From positions 62,001-126,000 of the forward strand of contig CAUJRU010000136.1 of assembly GCA_963277665.1 (NCBI GenBank): a DNA stretch of 64,000 bases. Direction: 5' to 3'. Positions 38,951 to 51,340 of the stretch are shown here, one piece after another (position 1 is the first letter of the stretch; every line of letters starts with the position of its first letter). The translations under genes and the position numbers were made by a program. The notes under the pieces are model-generated. The model did no database searches and was not told the origin of the DNA. It worked only from the letters and a program-made list of their open reading frames with translations. The stretch is from Viscum album. Its lineage: Eukaryota > Streptophyta > Magnoliopsida > Santalales > Viscaceae.

Positions 38951-41561
38951 TGTGACATCCCGTACCCAGATGCCACTCAATTAGTGCTCGAAGCCTAGTG
39001 GGCCATGTGGAATCTAGAACATCTCCCCATACTCTAGATGCTTCTAACTAGTAGCGAGGGCCTAGGGTGTGCATGTGGGGATAATATGCCCTCATTACCA
39101 AAGTTTAGCACAATAAATGGATGCAATCACCATTAAATAGAATAAGTAATATAAGTAAATAGAAGGATAAAAGAAAAAATAGATACAACAGTAATAATAA
39201 TTGAAATAACTGGAATCTCATTAATCAAATGATGATGTGTCATGTCAATAGAAAACTAGAAAACATGGATACAAGACTGCTGAAAAAACATGTTACACAA
39301 AAGAATAAAGGAAAAAAAGTCTATCCCAAACATCCTGGGTTCCAAATTGGTCATCTTATATCAATATCCATACTAAATCGCAAGGAATAAGTGTTCGAAG
39401 CTTTATTTCCCTTTTTCAACACTTGAAACCATGTAATCTACTCTGGGTATCAAATAATGCCTAGATATGGTGTGAGATAAATCTCAGTGGCCAACCAAAA
39501 ACAATTTCTATAACATTCAACCTATGTAATGGAAATATAATAGTGTCCAAGCATGAATATATAAAGTAAAGTAGTAAAATGTAACAAAATACCCAAGTAT
39601 CTACTTCAGCCTTTGACTAGTGTCTGAACATCTAACAAATTAATTATTTTATTATTACTAGTTAATGGCAAATCCCATATTAAGAATATTAAAGGTTCCA
39701 TGATTTAACAAGGAATTCTATAATGATATTTAATAATGAAGTCCCAAGGTAATATCCAAGGTGACTTAGACCTCAAGGGTCACCGACTCAGTAATAACTA
39801 TAGCCTGACTAAGGAAAAGAGTGCAATATTTGGAAAATATTCTAAGGCATTCCACAATAAGGTGTCTACTGAATCCAAGGTGAGCATCCAAGGTAAGACA
39901 AGGTTAAGAAGAGACAGGGACCTATGGGATGTAACCATGGAACCTAAATGTCAATGATGGATCAAAGGAGTGTATCTGAGTCATCCTGTAATAATATGAA
40001 GGAATCCTACAGTGTCATACCAGGCATCCAAGAACATACAATGATCAGGATCTTGGTGGGTCTCAACCTAGGAAAGTTGTATCCTTGAATTGGAATAGGG
40101 TTCCCGTGTACTCATGGAATTTCCCAATTGGAATCCAATGTGATCATGGTTCAGATCATTCCTATTTAATTATGAATTCATGTAAAATTTCATTTGGCTC
40201 AGGCCTTGAATTTCATTACTTTGATAATTTCATGTTTCCTATAACCTTTTTATTAAGTCATTTTTTTCAAGCCTTTCCTTTCATTAGTTTGGCAAGGCCA
40301 AGTAGCATGCAACCATTCATTTAATCCAATTAAAGAATATTCGATATCCAATGTTCATTCTTCTATCTTCCATTGAAGTTGTAAGGGGTTCAACGGATAT
40401 GCAACATACTATTCATTTTCATGTATGGAAAGTCATATACTTTGTACACTTTCCAATTCATATTTCACATTTTATTTTTAAATTGAAGCACTTAACTTAG
40501 GTAGGTCAAGTGGTGAGCATAAATGGTACTATACATTATGAAATTCACACTATAAATCAATCCATTTAATATTGTAAATATTACCCTTATAAAGGACAAG
40601 ACAAGGCACACCTGAATGATGGCACAAACGTGTCAAAAAACTAAACAATAATTATTACATAACCTTCGACTTGGAAATGACAGATTTGTGGTCATAAAAA
40701 TCATCAATTAAAAATATATATGGAAATAAAATATCCATATGGTTCTAATGAGTTAAATAATGGAATATAAATTCTATTAACAACACCCAATGAAATCAGT
40801 GTTCCCCATAAGACAAATTCAAAACCAACAATCTTGAAGGATGGTTTATAGAACAACTACCTTAGGCTTTTATGACACTCCTCCTCCAATATTGGCCGTT
40901 GTTTTGGATTATATAAAAGTAGATATAAGGAAAATTTGAAATTTCTCATACCATGATAACTCAGTCGAGAGAAACGTAGAAGGAGAATGACTTAAGAGGA
41001 CTCGAGTACTAAACTTTATGCATCCAACATGATGAACATAAGATCTATTAGATTCCATATTAAAGAGATTTTTGAATTACTAACTTTGAAATTTAAAATG
41101 ACCCAATTTGAGTGATAAATGGTTTAATCCTGATGGTTCTTTGATTAGGAAAAAAGAAGTGTATGAAAAGATCATTAAGGGAAATTTTGTATACTTACCC
41201 AGAAAAAATGGACTATGCACGGTTTGTCTGCATTGTTTGACCAACCGTGTTCCAATCATGCACAATTACCTAGGAAGAAGGGAAATTTTCATGGTTAGAC
41301 CACATGTTCGTGTACAAACAAAGTGATGTGGTTCTGTCCATTAAATGACCATCTACACAGTCTGGAAAACCCTGCCCCAACCATGTGCCAACCTTGCTAT
41401 TTGTCCTGTTTTCCCAAAAAAATGGGTTTTGGGATTCGAACTCACTCCAAAAACCCTTGAGTCCTTTTATAACTCACTAGGAATCAATATTATGTCCAAA
41501 GTAAAGATTTAGACTAAAATTTTAATGAATCCATACTTGATTGAAAACCCGGGTTTTTACA
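38951..41561 (-). repeat. Inner 3' LTR
   Basis: Ends TGTGACATCCCGTACCC (38951) and GGGTTTTTACA (41561); in element orientation it begins TGTAAAAACCCGGG. It aligns with 46894-49475 throughout, including the CACTCAA, AATATAAGTAAATAGAAGGAT, AACATGGATACAAGAC and AAGAGGACTCGAGTACT words. It contains a 73-codon plus-strand open frame (39736-39957) that is also open in the other LTR. Confidence 0.85.
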
Positions 41562-41577
41562 ATCGTCTCCCCTTAAA
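41562..41577 (-). other. Polypurine tract of the inner element
   Basis: On the minus strand TTAAGGGGAGACGAT immediately precedes the 3' LTR start TGTAAAAACC. This is the expected plus-strand priming site. Confidence 0.7.
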
Positions 41578-41619
41578 ATAATTAATCCCCAAGTTCACGT
41601 TCCAAGGGTGCAGAAACAC

Positions 41620-41790
41620 TGTCTGAGAACAGATCTAGCCATTGGGCACCTACATCAGCTTTCCTCTCCCAATTATCATCAAGTATTAGACCATTATACT
41701 ATAGCACCAGTACTAGAAGGACAAACTGGCCTCATAGATCCTTCGTGCTCCATTCAATGATGTGTAATGGATACTCTTCAAAGGTAGCAT
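41620..41790 (-). pseudogene. Chromodomain of the inner element, decayed
   Basis: Downstream of the integrase the minus strand reads FEEYPLHIIEW, and later NWERKADVGAQWLDLF. These match the start and end of the plant chromovirus chromodomain (YEE.P..ILD… and …TWE.EEDM…YP.LF). This domain directs integration to marked chromatin and defines the element as a chromovirus. The middle has two stops. Second-best reading is a plain integrase tail, but the spacing and the W-E pair favour a chromodomain. Confidence 0.65.
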
Positions 41791-41836
41791 CATCATGTAA
41801 CTCAAATTACTTAGAATAAAAGGTATGAGACGGGTC

Positions 41837-43102
41837 TTAAAGATACATGTGAATATTTGAAATGTTATATACTTTGTTCATGGAATGATACCTCATAGGT
41901 ATTAGTAACTGATAGGCTACCACCCAACTTTCTCTAGAGTCCCAAACGGGCCTACATAACGAGGCGTCAACATTCCCTGCTTTCGTAACCATATATTCAA
42001 TAGCATGGGTGATACTGAAGAAAAACAAAATCCATGAACTCATACTCAAGTTGTCATCGAGGAAAATTGGCATAATATTTTTTTCTTGACTGAGCAGTAT
42101 TCATACACTTTATGATTATCCAAACTTGTTCTGAAGACTACTGAATGACATGAGGACCTAATAGGGATGCCTCACCAACCTCCAGCCACCACATGGGTGA
42201 GAAGAATTCCCTACCATATAAGGCCTCAAACAAAGACATCTTATTTATTCCATAGAAGATATTATTATAGGTTAACTCGATGAGTGGTATATTATTTTTC
42301 CAATGAACCACCGAAATCAAGGACGCATGCTTAAAGCATATCCTCTAGGACATGTATTGTCTGTTCCGACTATCCATCGGTCTGAGGGTGAATTTTTTTT
42401 CTTAGAAGAAACTGAGTTCCCATATCCTTCTTCAATACTTTCCAAACCCATGAAGTGAAATGAGAATCCCTAACTAAAATCATTGTATGAGGAACCCTAT
42501 TGAGTCATATAGCTCCACAGACATATAGTCTTCCCATCTCATCAACGACAAATGTATCCTGAATACGAATGAAGTGGGATGATTTCCTTAGTCGATAAAT
42601 GACTACTAGATAGCTTGAATACCCCCCAGTAAACTAGGTACGTCAACTAAAAAAAATACATTTCAACATCTTCTAATTTCCATTCCGGGACTAGAAGCGG
42701 CTATATCAAGCCTATAGGTCTCTGGTGCCCCGCCTTCACCTGCTAACAGGTGGAAGACCTAGTTATAAATCCTTCTATCTGACATTTCATTCCCGGAAAC
42801 CAATTCTGGGGTCTCATATCTAGATACATCTTGGAGATGGTTGGATGAACTTCCCATTGAGAGGTGTGGGAATCATTCATCAACTCCACTTTCATATCTA
42901 CAAGAATCCAAATACATCTATGTAGACATAGAACATTGTCTCTGTCTACAGAAAAATACAAAGGCGAATTATCTTTTGAAATAATCCCACAAGGAACCAT
43001 GCCTTTATGAACTAAACATTTTCTACCCTTCACCTTGTAAAGTAGGGAAGAGGTAACTATCATTGATGATAAGTAATACTTCTCATGATTGTCATGGAAC
43101 AC
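41837..43102 (-). pseudogene. Integrase of the inner element, dead
   Basis: Joins element cDNA to the host genome. From the N-terminal side (right): the HHCC zinc-binding domain at 42743-43102, with HTSQWEVHPTISKMYLDMR and the end FITRSSTC, where the first of the two closing cysteines is now Ser. Then the catalytic core, with VRDSHFTSWVWKVLKKD near 42420-42480, where the usual S-D before RD is replaced by L-V, so a catalytic Asp is gone. Next LIELTYNNIFYGINKMSLFEALYGREF at 42138-42320, matching the LIEFAYNN…PYEALYGR signature, and the C-terminal part WDSRESWVVAYQLLIP at 41837-42073. Several frames and stops. Confidence 0.88.
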
Positions 43103-44190
43103 TAGATGCAGCTAAAAAAGGTCCATTAACTTCAATTTATCACAGGCTTCTTGTATATCCTATGCTTGAGTTTTCTTACCCATTGCATCTACAACCAGAT
43201 TTTCCTTACAAGGCATATAGGAAAGATCAAAATCAAAGGAGTGAATTTATTTTCCCATATTTTTTGTCCTCCTTCATCCGCACTACTCCTAGGCCGATGT
43301 AAGATGCATCACAAAAGATGGTATAACCTATGTACGGCTGTAGAAGTGTTTGAAATGTGCAGATAAAAGACTCCCTTTCAGTTCATAATAGGATTTGTAA
43401 CATTATTCTAACCATATGAACATGAAACCATTCTTTGTAATCCCAGTAATAGGTGAATAAATACCTAAGAAGTCTTTTATTAAATGCATTTAATATCTAT
43501 AAAACCCCAAGAAACATCTTATATCAAACATGTTCTTGGGATTATTCAAGAAAAAAATAGCACTATCCTTTTCTAGGTCAACATATACACATGATTTTGA
43601 GATTTTATGACCCAACAAGTAAACTTTTAAATCTAGAAGTGGAATTTAGAATGATTGGCATAAATATGATGATCTCTTAGTGTACACAAGAATGATATGA
43701 AGATGTTTGGCATGGTCTCTATGACTGTGAGAATACATTAAGATGTTGTCAAAAAAGACCACGACAAAAGAATGAAAATAGGGGCGAAATAACCTATTCA
43801 TCAGAGACATGAAAACAATAGGCGTGTTCATAATACTGAACAACACAACAAGGTACTCATACAAACTATACCTACTATAGAAAGATATACAAGGTATGTA
43901 TGATGGCCTGACTCACAAATAATGATAACACAATCTATGGTTGAACTTGGAGAAGACCATTTCTACTTAGATCTGGTCAAATAGATCATCTATATGTGGT
44001 GGTGGATATTGGTTTTTAATCGTAATATGGTTCATCTATCTATAATCCATGCATAAATGTAATGTTACATCCACTTTCTTGGAAAATAGTATAGGTGAAC
44101 CCCAAGAGGATTTATTGGGCCGTATAAATTTTTTGGCCTCAAAATCCTGTAACTACCACTTGAGATCTTGAAGACCTGTTGGTACTATCT
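43103..44190 (-). pseudogene. Reverse transcriptase and RNase H of the inner element, dead
   Basis: The RT start reads KKFIRPNKSSWGSPILFSKK near 44080-44140, then LCMDYR, TIKNQYPPPHIDDLFDQI, VFSKFNHRLCYHYL and NTPIVFMSLMNRLFRPYF, then VVVFFDNILMYS at 43646-43864. These follow the family order exactly (FIRPS.SPWGAPV, CIDYR, YPLPRIDDLFDQL, VFSKIDLRSGYHQ, NAP..FM.LMN, VVFIDDILVYS). Both catalytic sites are altered: ID to FN in the first motif and DD to DN in the second. RNase H follows to about 43140, with KENLVVDAMGKKTQA, a relic of GKANVVADALSRK. Interrupted by stops and shifts. Confidence 0.9.
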
Positions 44191-44199
44191 TATATGGAG

Positions 44200-44800
44200 G
44201 AAAGGACACTAGATCTTCTCATGAAACAAGATCAAATGTAAAATCTACCTCTATCTTAGGAAGTAAAAAAAAATCATCGAGAAAAACATCCCTGAAGCAA
44301 TCCACTACTGGAGGAAAATCAAATTTACATAAACACTGATCCTACGTGATGAGATTTGCAATATGGGAGGTAACTACTCCTAGACCATGATGCTATGGTC
44401 TACCTCTACCAGCTTGGATATCCCACTCACCCTTATATAGATAAATTCTGACCTTTGGTGTTGTAAAAGATACCCTGTGATGATAGCAGTCTATAGAAGC
44501 TTGATAGTTAACCAACCAGTCCATCCTGAGTATGAAATCAAATCCCATAATCTCAAGGATAATATGGTTTTATAACAAATGGTAACATCATAACTCAAGG
44601 GGATAATCCCTACACTAGTGTATGCCCTCTACTTTTACCAATAAAAGTGTATCTAGGGTCATTACACCATAGTGGTATAGTATCGATAGTTCGAGACTTC
44701 CCATGAGAGATACATCGACAAATAAGTTCATAAAACATGTATCAAATAATTAAAATACTCTAGTAGATGCCACTAGAATAGTGCCTCATACTATAGATGG
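44200..44800 (-). pseudogene. Protease and RT linker of the inner element, dead
   Basis: The aspartic protease cleaves the polyprotein. VFXLFDTCFMNLFVD near 44720-44780 corresponds to the VLFDTGASHSFIS active site, with the Gly of D-T-G now Cys. MGFDFILRMDWLVNYQASIDC near 44470-44560 corresponds to DVILGMDWL. Downstream, PPVVDCFRDVFLDDFFLLP near 44250-44330 matches the conserved V.EFPDVFPDELPGLPP linker into RT. Stops are present. Confidence 0.85.
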
Positions 44801-45099
44801 CCTGGCAACCTGATCCTCAGGTAATGGTTGTAGTACATGAAACTAGCCTAATTCCCGAACATGTGCAACAGATAGACTACCATGATCATAATTTCTTTGC
44901 TGCTGCTACTGGGGATCAGTGATATAGCTACAACAGCCAAAAACTCTGCCTCTTCTAGACCTACTTGGGATATTCTAACTCCCTACTGGAAGCGGTGTAA
45001 AACAACCCTCTCTTGAAGGTGGAGTTGGAGTTGATCCTTTTCCACTTGAGTCTATTGGAAAGGTCTTGTAGAAAAAATGAATATTCTCCATACATCCAT

Positions 45100-46030
45100 A
45101 ATCCAGACACTCCGGTGGGTCTCTATCACACTGTGGATTTGAATCCCCCCATCATCCACACTTATGACACACTTTAGAGATGTCAAAATAGGTACTATGG
45201 TAGTCACTTCCCTGACAAGATACCTTGAGGGAACATATAATTCCACTAGAAGAACTACCAGCCTAATGTAACACTAATCCTTTAAAACTAGTACTATTGT
45301 TCTCCCATAGGTTATGCACAATGATAAGATTCTGATTGAATATTGCAAAAAATGTATATAGGGGAATGAAATTCACCAGTGTACGGATGATGTACTGGAG
45401 CCCATCCTCAAATAATCTAGCATGTGAAATCTCATCATAGGCTAGAAGCAGTGGAAAGAGTTGAAACTCCATGAAACATGTTGAATATTATACAACTGAC
45501 ATAGATCTTTACTCGAGATGCATGAAATGTTTGGCTATGTCATCTCTCAACATATGAGGAAAGAACTGATTATAGAAGTTTGCATGAAAATTAACCCATA
45601 ACATGCCCTGATGACAACTAGCCTGTTTAATCACATCCCAGTAATACTTGGCCAAATACCAAAGAACGTATGTGTAAATCTTGAAACTCCACCCTAGATT
45701 AATTTCTATATGGTCAAATATAGATAGGGTGGCTTCTAGCCAAGACTTAGCATCTTGTGGACCACCATCCTATGAGAAAGTTAGAGGATGCTGCGACTAA
45801 AACTGACGATTTAGATCATTCATCGGAGATAAAACTCATGGAGCACCATGAATGGACTAAATAAAATGTAATAAACATTCAATAACTTGGGAATATGTTC
45901 CTAGATCAAGTATATTAGGCGGTTCCTTGAGTGATACTCTTGGAGATAAGACTGGTGGCTGAGGGCCCACAACTTCTAGAGCAGGGTCATCGCCACCTTC
46001 CTAGCATACTATATGAGGATTTCATCATGG
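45100..46030 (-). pseudogene. Gag of the inner element, dead
   Basis: Capsid/nucleocapsid protein. Reading from the right: GPQDAKSWLEATLSIFDHIE near 45690-45780 (the DP..AE.WL…E.IF motif), then WVNFHANFYNQFFPHMLRDD, then the open stretch 45263-45472 with ARLFEDGLQYIIRTLV (the ARRFE.GL…IR…V motif). The zinc knuckle CHKCG*WGDSNPQCD near 45113-45170 has its third metal ligand His replaced by Asp and a stop inside. The start codon was not pinned; the N-terminus probably lies near 46030. Confidence 0.85.
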
Positions 46031-46876
46031 AATTGGTCTATAATAGATAATAAAACACCTCAAAAAAAGATTAAGTAGAAATATATCATCCCTAGATAAA
46101 GGTGAATGTAATAAAATTCACTACCCAATGCATACTACCCCAACTACCTGCTTAGACAGACAAGTATTTGTTTGTTCTTAAGTATAAGTTTAATTTCATT
46201 TTACATTTAATTACGAGGTTCACTCCTTTACCTTTAATAAACATTAAAAGGTGGGATAATTATGTGCAACCATTTCATATTAGATTTCATGATTCAATTC
46301 ATAATTGATATCCATTTCTGATGAATCAGTTCCCATACACCTATCACCAGAAATGGAACCCATTTATTTATAGTATAATAGCTTGACTTGGTAAATTACT
46401 CATCCTAACCCATGAGGGGCCATACACCTCATGAATTGAGACCAGAAATCAATCAATCATATGAAATATTAATATAAACATAAGCTAACTATCACATTAT
46501 CAAATAGTAATTACATTCATTACAAACAATGCAAAGAAGTGAAATTCACCTATTTGGCATGGAAATATGCATGACATGTGAATTCTAGGTGCCTCTAGTG
46601 ATTTATGTAACTATTCTACATTTCCACATATCATTAGGTCAAGGATGAAATAATATCCTTAGAGTAATAATCAGCAACTCGATACACATGTTTTTCACCC
46701 TAACAGATAAATAATATCAACTTAAATAGAAAAATCCGAACAAAAATTATAATGTTAGGAAACATGGTTTTTACCCCAAACATGGGTTCACCATGACCAA
46801 TCGTGGCTAGTGATCAAGTCCCAAGCACTCCTAATATCCAATATATTATCTCCAAATAGTTAATCTTGAAAGAAAA
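46031..46876 (-). other. Leader region of the inner element
   Basis: No coding signal between the gag start and the PBS. It is rather long (about 850 bases) for a leader, so part of it could be the degraded variable N-terminus of gag. Confidence 0.5.
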
Positions 46877-46890
46877 CCCCTTTGATACCA
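46877..46890 (-). other. Primer-binding site, tRNA-iMet type, inner element
   Basis: Minus strand TGGTATCAAAGGGG, three bases from the LTR end TGTCACA. It differs from the usual TGGTATCAGAG by one G-to-A change. Confidence 0.85.
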
Positions 46891-46893
46891 CTT

Positions 46894-49475
46894 TGTGACA
46901 TCCTAGACTTGGATGTCACTCAATGGGTTCCCTGATCCAGTTGGCCACATGGTCTCAAGTGCATCTCCCAGAATGCCAGAGGCTACCGACTAGCCATGAG
47001 GTCATAGGGTGTGTTCATTTGGAGAATATGTCCTAATTACAAAAGTGCAGTGTAAAGGATGGATGTTAGAAATGATAAATAACAAAAGCAATATAAGTAA
47101 ATAGAAGGATCAGAGGAAAAAATAGAGACAACACTAACAATAACCGGAACAAATGGAATTTAATTCAACAACTAATGATATGTCATGTCACTAGAAAACA
47201 TGAAAACATGGATACAAGACAACATTAATAACATGTTCCAAAAAATTATAATGGAAAATGATGACTATCCCAAATATCCTGATTTCCAACTCGGCCCTCT
47301 ACTATCAAGATCTATACTTAACAGTAAACAACCAATTGTTTGAAGCCACATGCTTCCCTTTATCAACACAAACAACCTTGTAATCTACTCTGGGTACCAA
47401 TCGGTGCCTAGAGAGCAAGTGAGATAAATCTCAGTGGTCCACCAGCAATGATGTCTATAACATCTACCAATGTAATGGAAATGTAATAGTGTTCAAGCAT
47501 GCATATATAAAGTATAGCAGTAAAATGTAACTAAATACATAGTTACCGGTTTTATCCATCGACTTGTGTATGAATAGGTAACCAATTCATTATTTTATTC
47601 TTACAAGTTTATAACCTATCATATTTTAATAATAATGAAAGTTCCAACATGTAACAAGGAAACCTATAATGATATTTAATAGTGAAGTCCCAGGGTAATA
47701 TCCAAGGTGGCATACACCTCAAGGGTCACAAACTCATTAATAACTACAGTATGGATAAGGATAAGAGTGTAATCCAAGGAGCATATTCCAATGTATTCCA
47801 CAATAATGTGCTTACCAAATCTAACGTGATCGTCCAAGGTAAGATAGGGCTAAGCATAGATAGGGCCCTATGGGCTGTAACCATGGAACCTTCAAGTAAA
47901 TGATGGATTCAAGGACTGTATCTAAGGAATCCAGTAATAATATGGAGGGATCCTATAGTGTCATACCAGGAATCTAATAATAGACAAGTATCAGGATCTT
48001 GGTGGGTCTCAACATAAGAAAGTTGTATCCTTGAATCAGAATGGGGTTCCCGAGTGCTCATTGGATTCCCTAATCAGAATCCAAGGTGATATCAAGTCAG
48101 AAAATTCATATTTGATTATGAATTCATGTAACATTTCATTTTATTCAAGCCTTTCCTTTCATTAGTTTGATATTATCAAGTAGCATGCAACCTTTTAATT
48201 AATCCATTTCATTCAAGCCTTGCCTTTCAATAGTATGATAAAGCCAAGTAGCATGAAACCATTCATTTAATACAATTAAAGCATATTATATATTCAAGGA
48301 TCATTCATATACCTTCCATTAATGTGTTAAGGGGTTCTATGGACATGCAACCTACTATTCATTTAAATTTAAGGTTAGTCATATACTTAGTATACTTGAC
48401 AATTCACATTTAACATTTTACTGGAAAAATGAAGAACTAACCTTAGGCGGGTCAATTGGTGAGCCTACATGGTAATTTTCATTATGAAATTCAAAATATA
48501 AATCATGAAATTTAATATAGGAAATCTTACCTTTAGAATGCTCAAGACAATGCACAATCGAACAGTGGTGAAAACGTGTCAAAACACTAAACAATAGTTA
48601 TGGCATAACCTTCGACATGAGAAGGATGGATTCTAGGATATAACCACCAAAAAATAATCAAATATATGGAAATATCATATCAATATGGTTATAATTAGTA
48701 TAATAATGGAATATGAATTCTATTAATAGCACCTGATGAAATCATTGGGCCCCACCCAATAATTCCAAAATCAACGAACTTGAGGGATGAGTTATAGACC
48801 ACCCACCTTTGGATTGTATGACTCTTTTTCTTTGTTTTTTGACCTTGATTTTTCTTAGATTAAAGCAGATATATGAAAAATAGAAAAATGTTCATACTAA
48901 GATAACTTGGTTGAGAGAAATAAAGATGAAGAACGACTCAAGAGGACTCGAGTACTTACCGTTGCACATCCAACGTGATGAATATAAACTCAATAAGACC
49001 CCAGATGAAGGAGATCTTTAAATCCATACCTTTGGAATTTAAAAATATCCAATTTTATAGAGAAAGGGGTTAATTCTTCTGGTTCTAGGATTAGGGAAGA
49101 AGAGGTGGCTTGAAATATCATTATGGTCAATTCTGTAAAATTACCTAGAAAAAATAGCATGTGCAAGGTTTGTCCGCATAGTTACTTGGGCAGAAGGGAA
49201 CTTTTCATGGTTAGGCCGCATGGCTGTGTCCAAACCATGTGAAGTGGTACTATCCAAAAATTGACCATCCACACACTTAGGTAAACACTATGCCAACCAT
49301 GTGCCAACCATGCATCTTGTCCCGTTTTCCCAAAAAATGCGTTTTGGTCTCTAAACTTGACCTGGACACCACTCAGACCCTTGTTAACACATTAGGAATC
49401 CATAATGGGTCCGAAGTAAAGATTTAGACCTAAATTTTAAAGCATCCATACCTGAGTGAAAAAACTGATTTCATA
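46894..49475 (-). repeat. Inner 5' LTR
   Basis: Starts TGTGACATCCTAGAC and ends near TTTCATA (49475), where the partner has TTTTACA. Aligns with 38951-41561 throughout. The exact right edge is uncertain by two or three bases. It holds the second copy of the 73-codon plus-strand frame at 47682-47903. Confidence 0.85.
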
Positions 49476-49477
49476 TA

Positions 49478-49804
49478 TTTATTTTTTCATTTAATTTTAT
49501 TTATTTTGAAAACAGGGAAACCACATGATTTAAAAAATGTGCTGGCCACTACCTAGGCCTAGAACCCTTGAATGGTTTCCTTAAAGGAAAAGTGCGGTTG
49601 AGAAACCGTGCTCTAACCATGCTGAATGGCATTGTCCCAATGACATGCCGTCATGCATGTTTTCTGCATAGTTACTCTTAACCATGCACAACATGTGCGC
49701 ATAACCCCTACTTGCTCGAAAATTTTAAATTTCCCCCCTCACTAAAATTAAAAAGTGGATATAAATAATAAATATAATTAAAATTTTGAGGACAGGGTGT
49801 GACA
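49478..49804 (-). repeat. Outer 3' LTR, second part
   Basis: Continuation after the nested element: TTTATTTTGAAAACAGGGAAACCACATG… aligns with 55190-55501 (TTTATTTTGAAAACTGGGCAAACACATG…). Shared words CTGGCCAC, CGGTTGAG, CATGCATG and AATTAAA run to the end GGACAGGGTGTGACA at 49804. Confidence 0.8.
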
Positions 49805-50639
49805 ATTATCACCACCATAAAAAGCCTTCTTCCCCTAGAAAGTCACCCTACCAAAATTTACCCAAAACATAATTCCATGACTGATCGAAACCAAAGAAAA
49901 CATGAACTTCAGGGTCACCTTTCACTCCAAAAGTCACACTCATATGATCTAGAGAAATCAAAACAGAAGAGAATAGGAGAACCCAAGATGGTTCTCCCAA
50001 CCAAAAAAACTCAACTAATACAAAGATTAAAAAATAAACACACTGCCCCAGGGAGGGGGCCAATGTGGAAACTCCCAACTGATCCAAACCGCCTTCCATA
50101 ACACGAGTGAAACAACTCCACCTCTAGACCTAGAATATATTCACACACAAACCAAACTACCATTATTTGGGGAAAAATAAAAAAAAGAAACCATGACTAA
50201 ACAAGAGACTAAACACAATATTCACCTATCTCAAATACCCAAACATCTCCAAACTGGCATCACTAAACATAAACTATCCCATACAATGTCCAAACACACT
50301 TTATGAAAAATGTAAGATTCAGAAAACCATATTTAGAATAGATGAAACTGCATTGTATATCATAGAGAGAGTTCATCACTCAATTTTAACAAGAGATAAA
50401 CTTACAATAGTTGGAGAACATGAATAAGGTATCCTTAAACTTATATGTTCCAAAATGAAAGATAAAGAACCGAACCAAGGTCTCACATACCACTAAAAAA
50501 CATGTTTGGGTGTGAACTTCACCCAGAGACATGTGGTTGGGGCTATAATAGCTAAAACATCTCATACCTCAATGTTAGGTAAGAGCATCCCTCGATCATA
50601 ACCCCTTCTTCAAGAAATTATTCTTGCAGAACATCTCCA
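49805..50639 (-). other. Outer element: polypurine side and non-coding 3' internal part
   Basis: Next to the LTR the minus strand has GGGGAAGAAGG (49824-49834), a plausible polypurine tract. The rest carries opposing open frames (49799-50101 plus, 49848-50099 minus) with no recognisable motif. The place where pol should lie is simply absent: gag is followed by only about 0.8 kb before the 3' LTR. Confidence 0.5.
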
Positions 50640-51340
50640 AGTGACCCAAATGACATCAACACTGGCAGGTCTTCAAAGGTATGTTACAAGATGGCTTTGA
50701 ATGACCGGAATGACCACACTAACAACACACTATAAATCAGTATGATGAACTAGAAGTCAGAACCAATGAGGATAACTCATTAGGAATCGATACCTCTGGA
50801 ATCCAATCCTCACCATATAGGGAACCATCATTAATGGAGAGAATCAATAGATTACCAAACATCTAAAATTATAGAACCAACTCTGTTGGGAAAGCTTTGT
50901 CCACCATCTTTCAAAATAAAGGTCCTTAGAAGAGAGAACCAGCTCCATGATCTTTAGAAAAAGACCCCCGAACCAAAAGAGAATTCCTCATTATATTTTG
51001 TGACACCACCTCTTTAGAAAAGGATGTAAGAACCATGACATAGTTTACATAAATCATAACAGACCGTTGGCCTTGTTGAATACACATGAGCTCATCGATT
51101 TTATTTGTCTTCACCTCTTCAGGTATGGACCATCGGATGAAGACAAACCTAAAAACATCCCATGTCATATTAAAATAGAATGATGGCGGGTCAACCAATT
51201 TCCACTAGTCCATGGCTAGACCCTCAACCAATCCCAAAATAGTATGAACCTTAGAAACCAATGGAGTTACCAATAAACTGAAGACATGCTCTACATCGTC
51301 AAAACACTCCACTATCTCTAACTGACCTCAATCACTCTGA
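50640..51340 (-). pseudogene. Gag of the outer element with two zinc knuckles, dead
   Basis: Reading from the right: DVEHVFSLLVTPLVSKVHTI (gag helix start), LVEGLAMD.W, TWDVFRFVFIRWSIPEEV and IDELMCIQQGQRSVMIYVNYV (50926-51198). These match the W..F…F…P and 'EF..L.QG.RSV.EY' gag motifs. At 50640-50740 come CC*CGHSGHSKPSC and then CQC*CHLGHLEMFC. Each keeps the C-x2-C-x4-H-x4-C spacing, but the second has its second Cys codon turned into a stop. Two knuckles in tandem are less usual than one in plant Ty3 gag. A frameshift separates body and knuckles. Confidence 0.75.

Larger units (their letters stand above)
38951..49477 (-). mobile_element. Nested, structurally complete Ty3/gypsy chromovirus, dead
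   Basis: Inserted into the left LTR of the outer element. It has two LTRs of about 2.6 kb (38951-41561 and 46894-49475), a polypurine tract beside the left LTR, and a tRNA-iMet PBS beside the right LTR. A minus-strand gag, protease, RT, RNase H, integrase and chromodomain follow in the usual Ty3 order. The duplicated target appears to be TTTAT (38946-38950 and 49478-49482). The two LTRs differ at very roughly a quarter of positions by eye, so the copy is old, yet it must be younger than the outer element it split. Every domain carries stops or lost catalytic residues. Confidence 0.88.

Noticed and set aside
49799..50101. 100-codon plus-strand open frame
   Set aside because: It overlaps the polypurine tract and end of the LTR, runs antisense to the element and has no motif.
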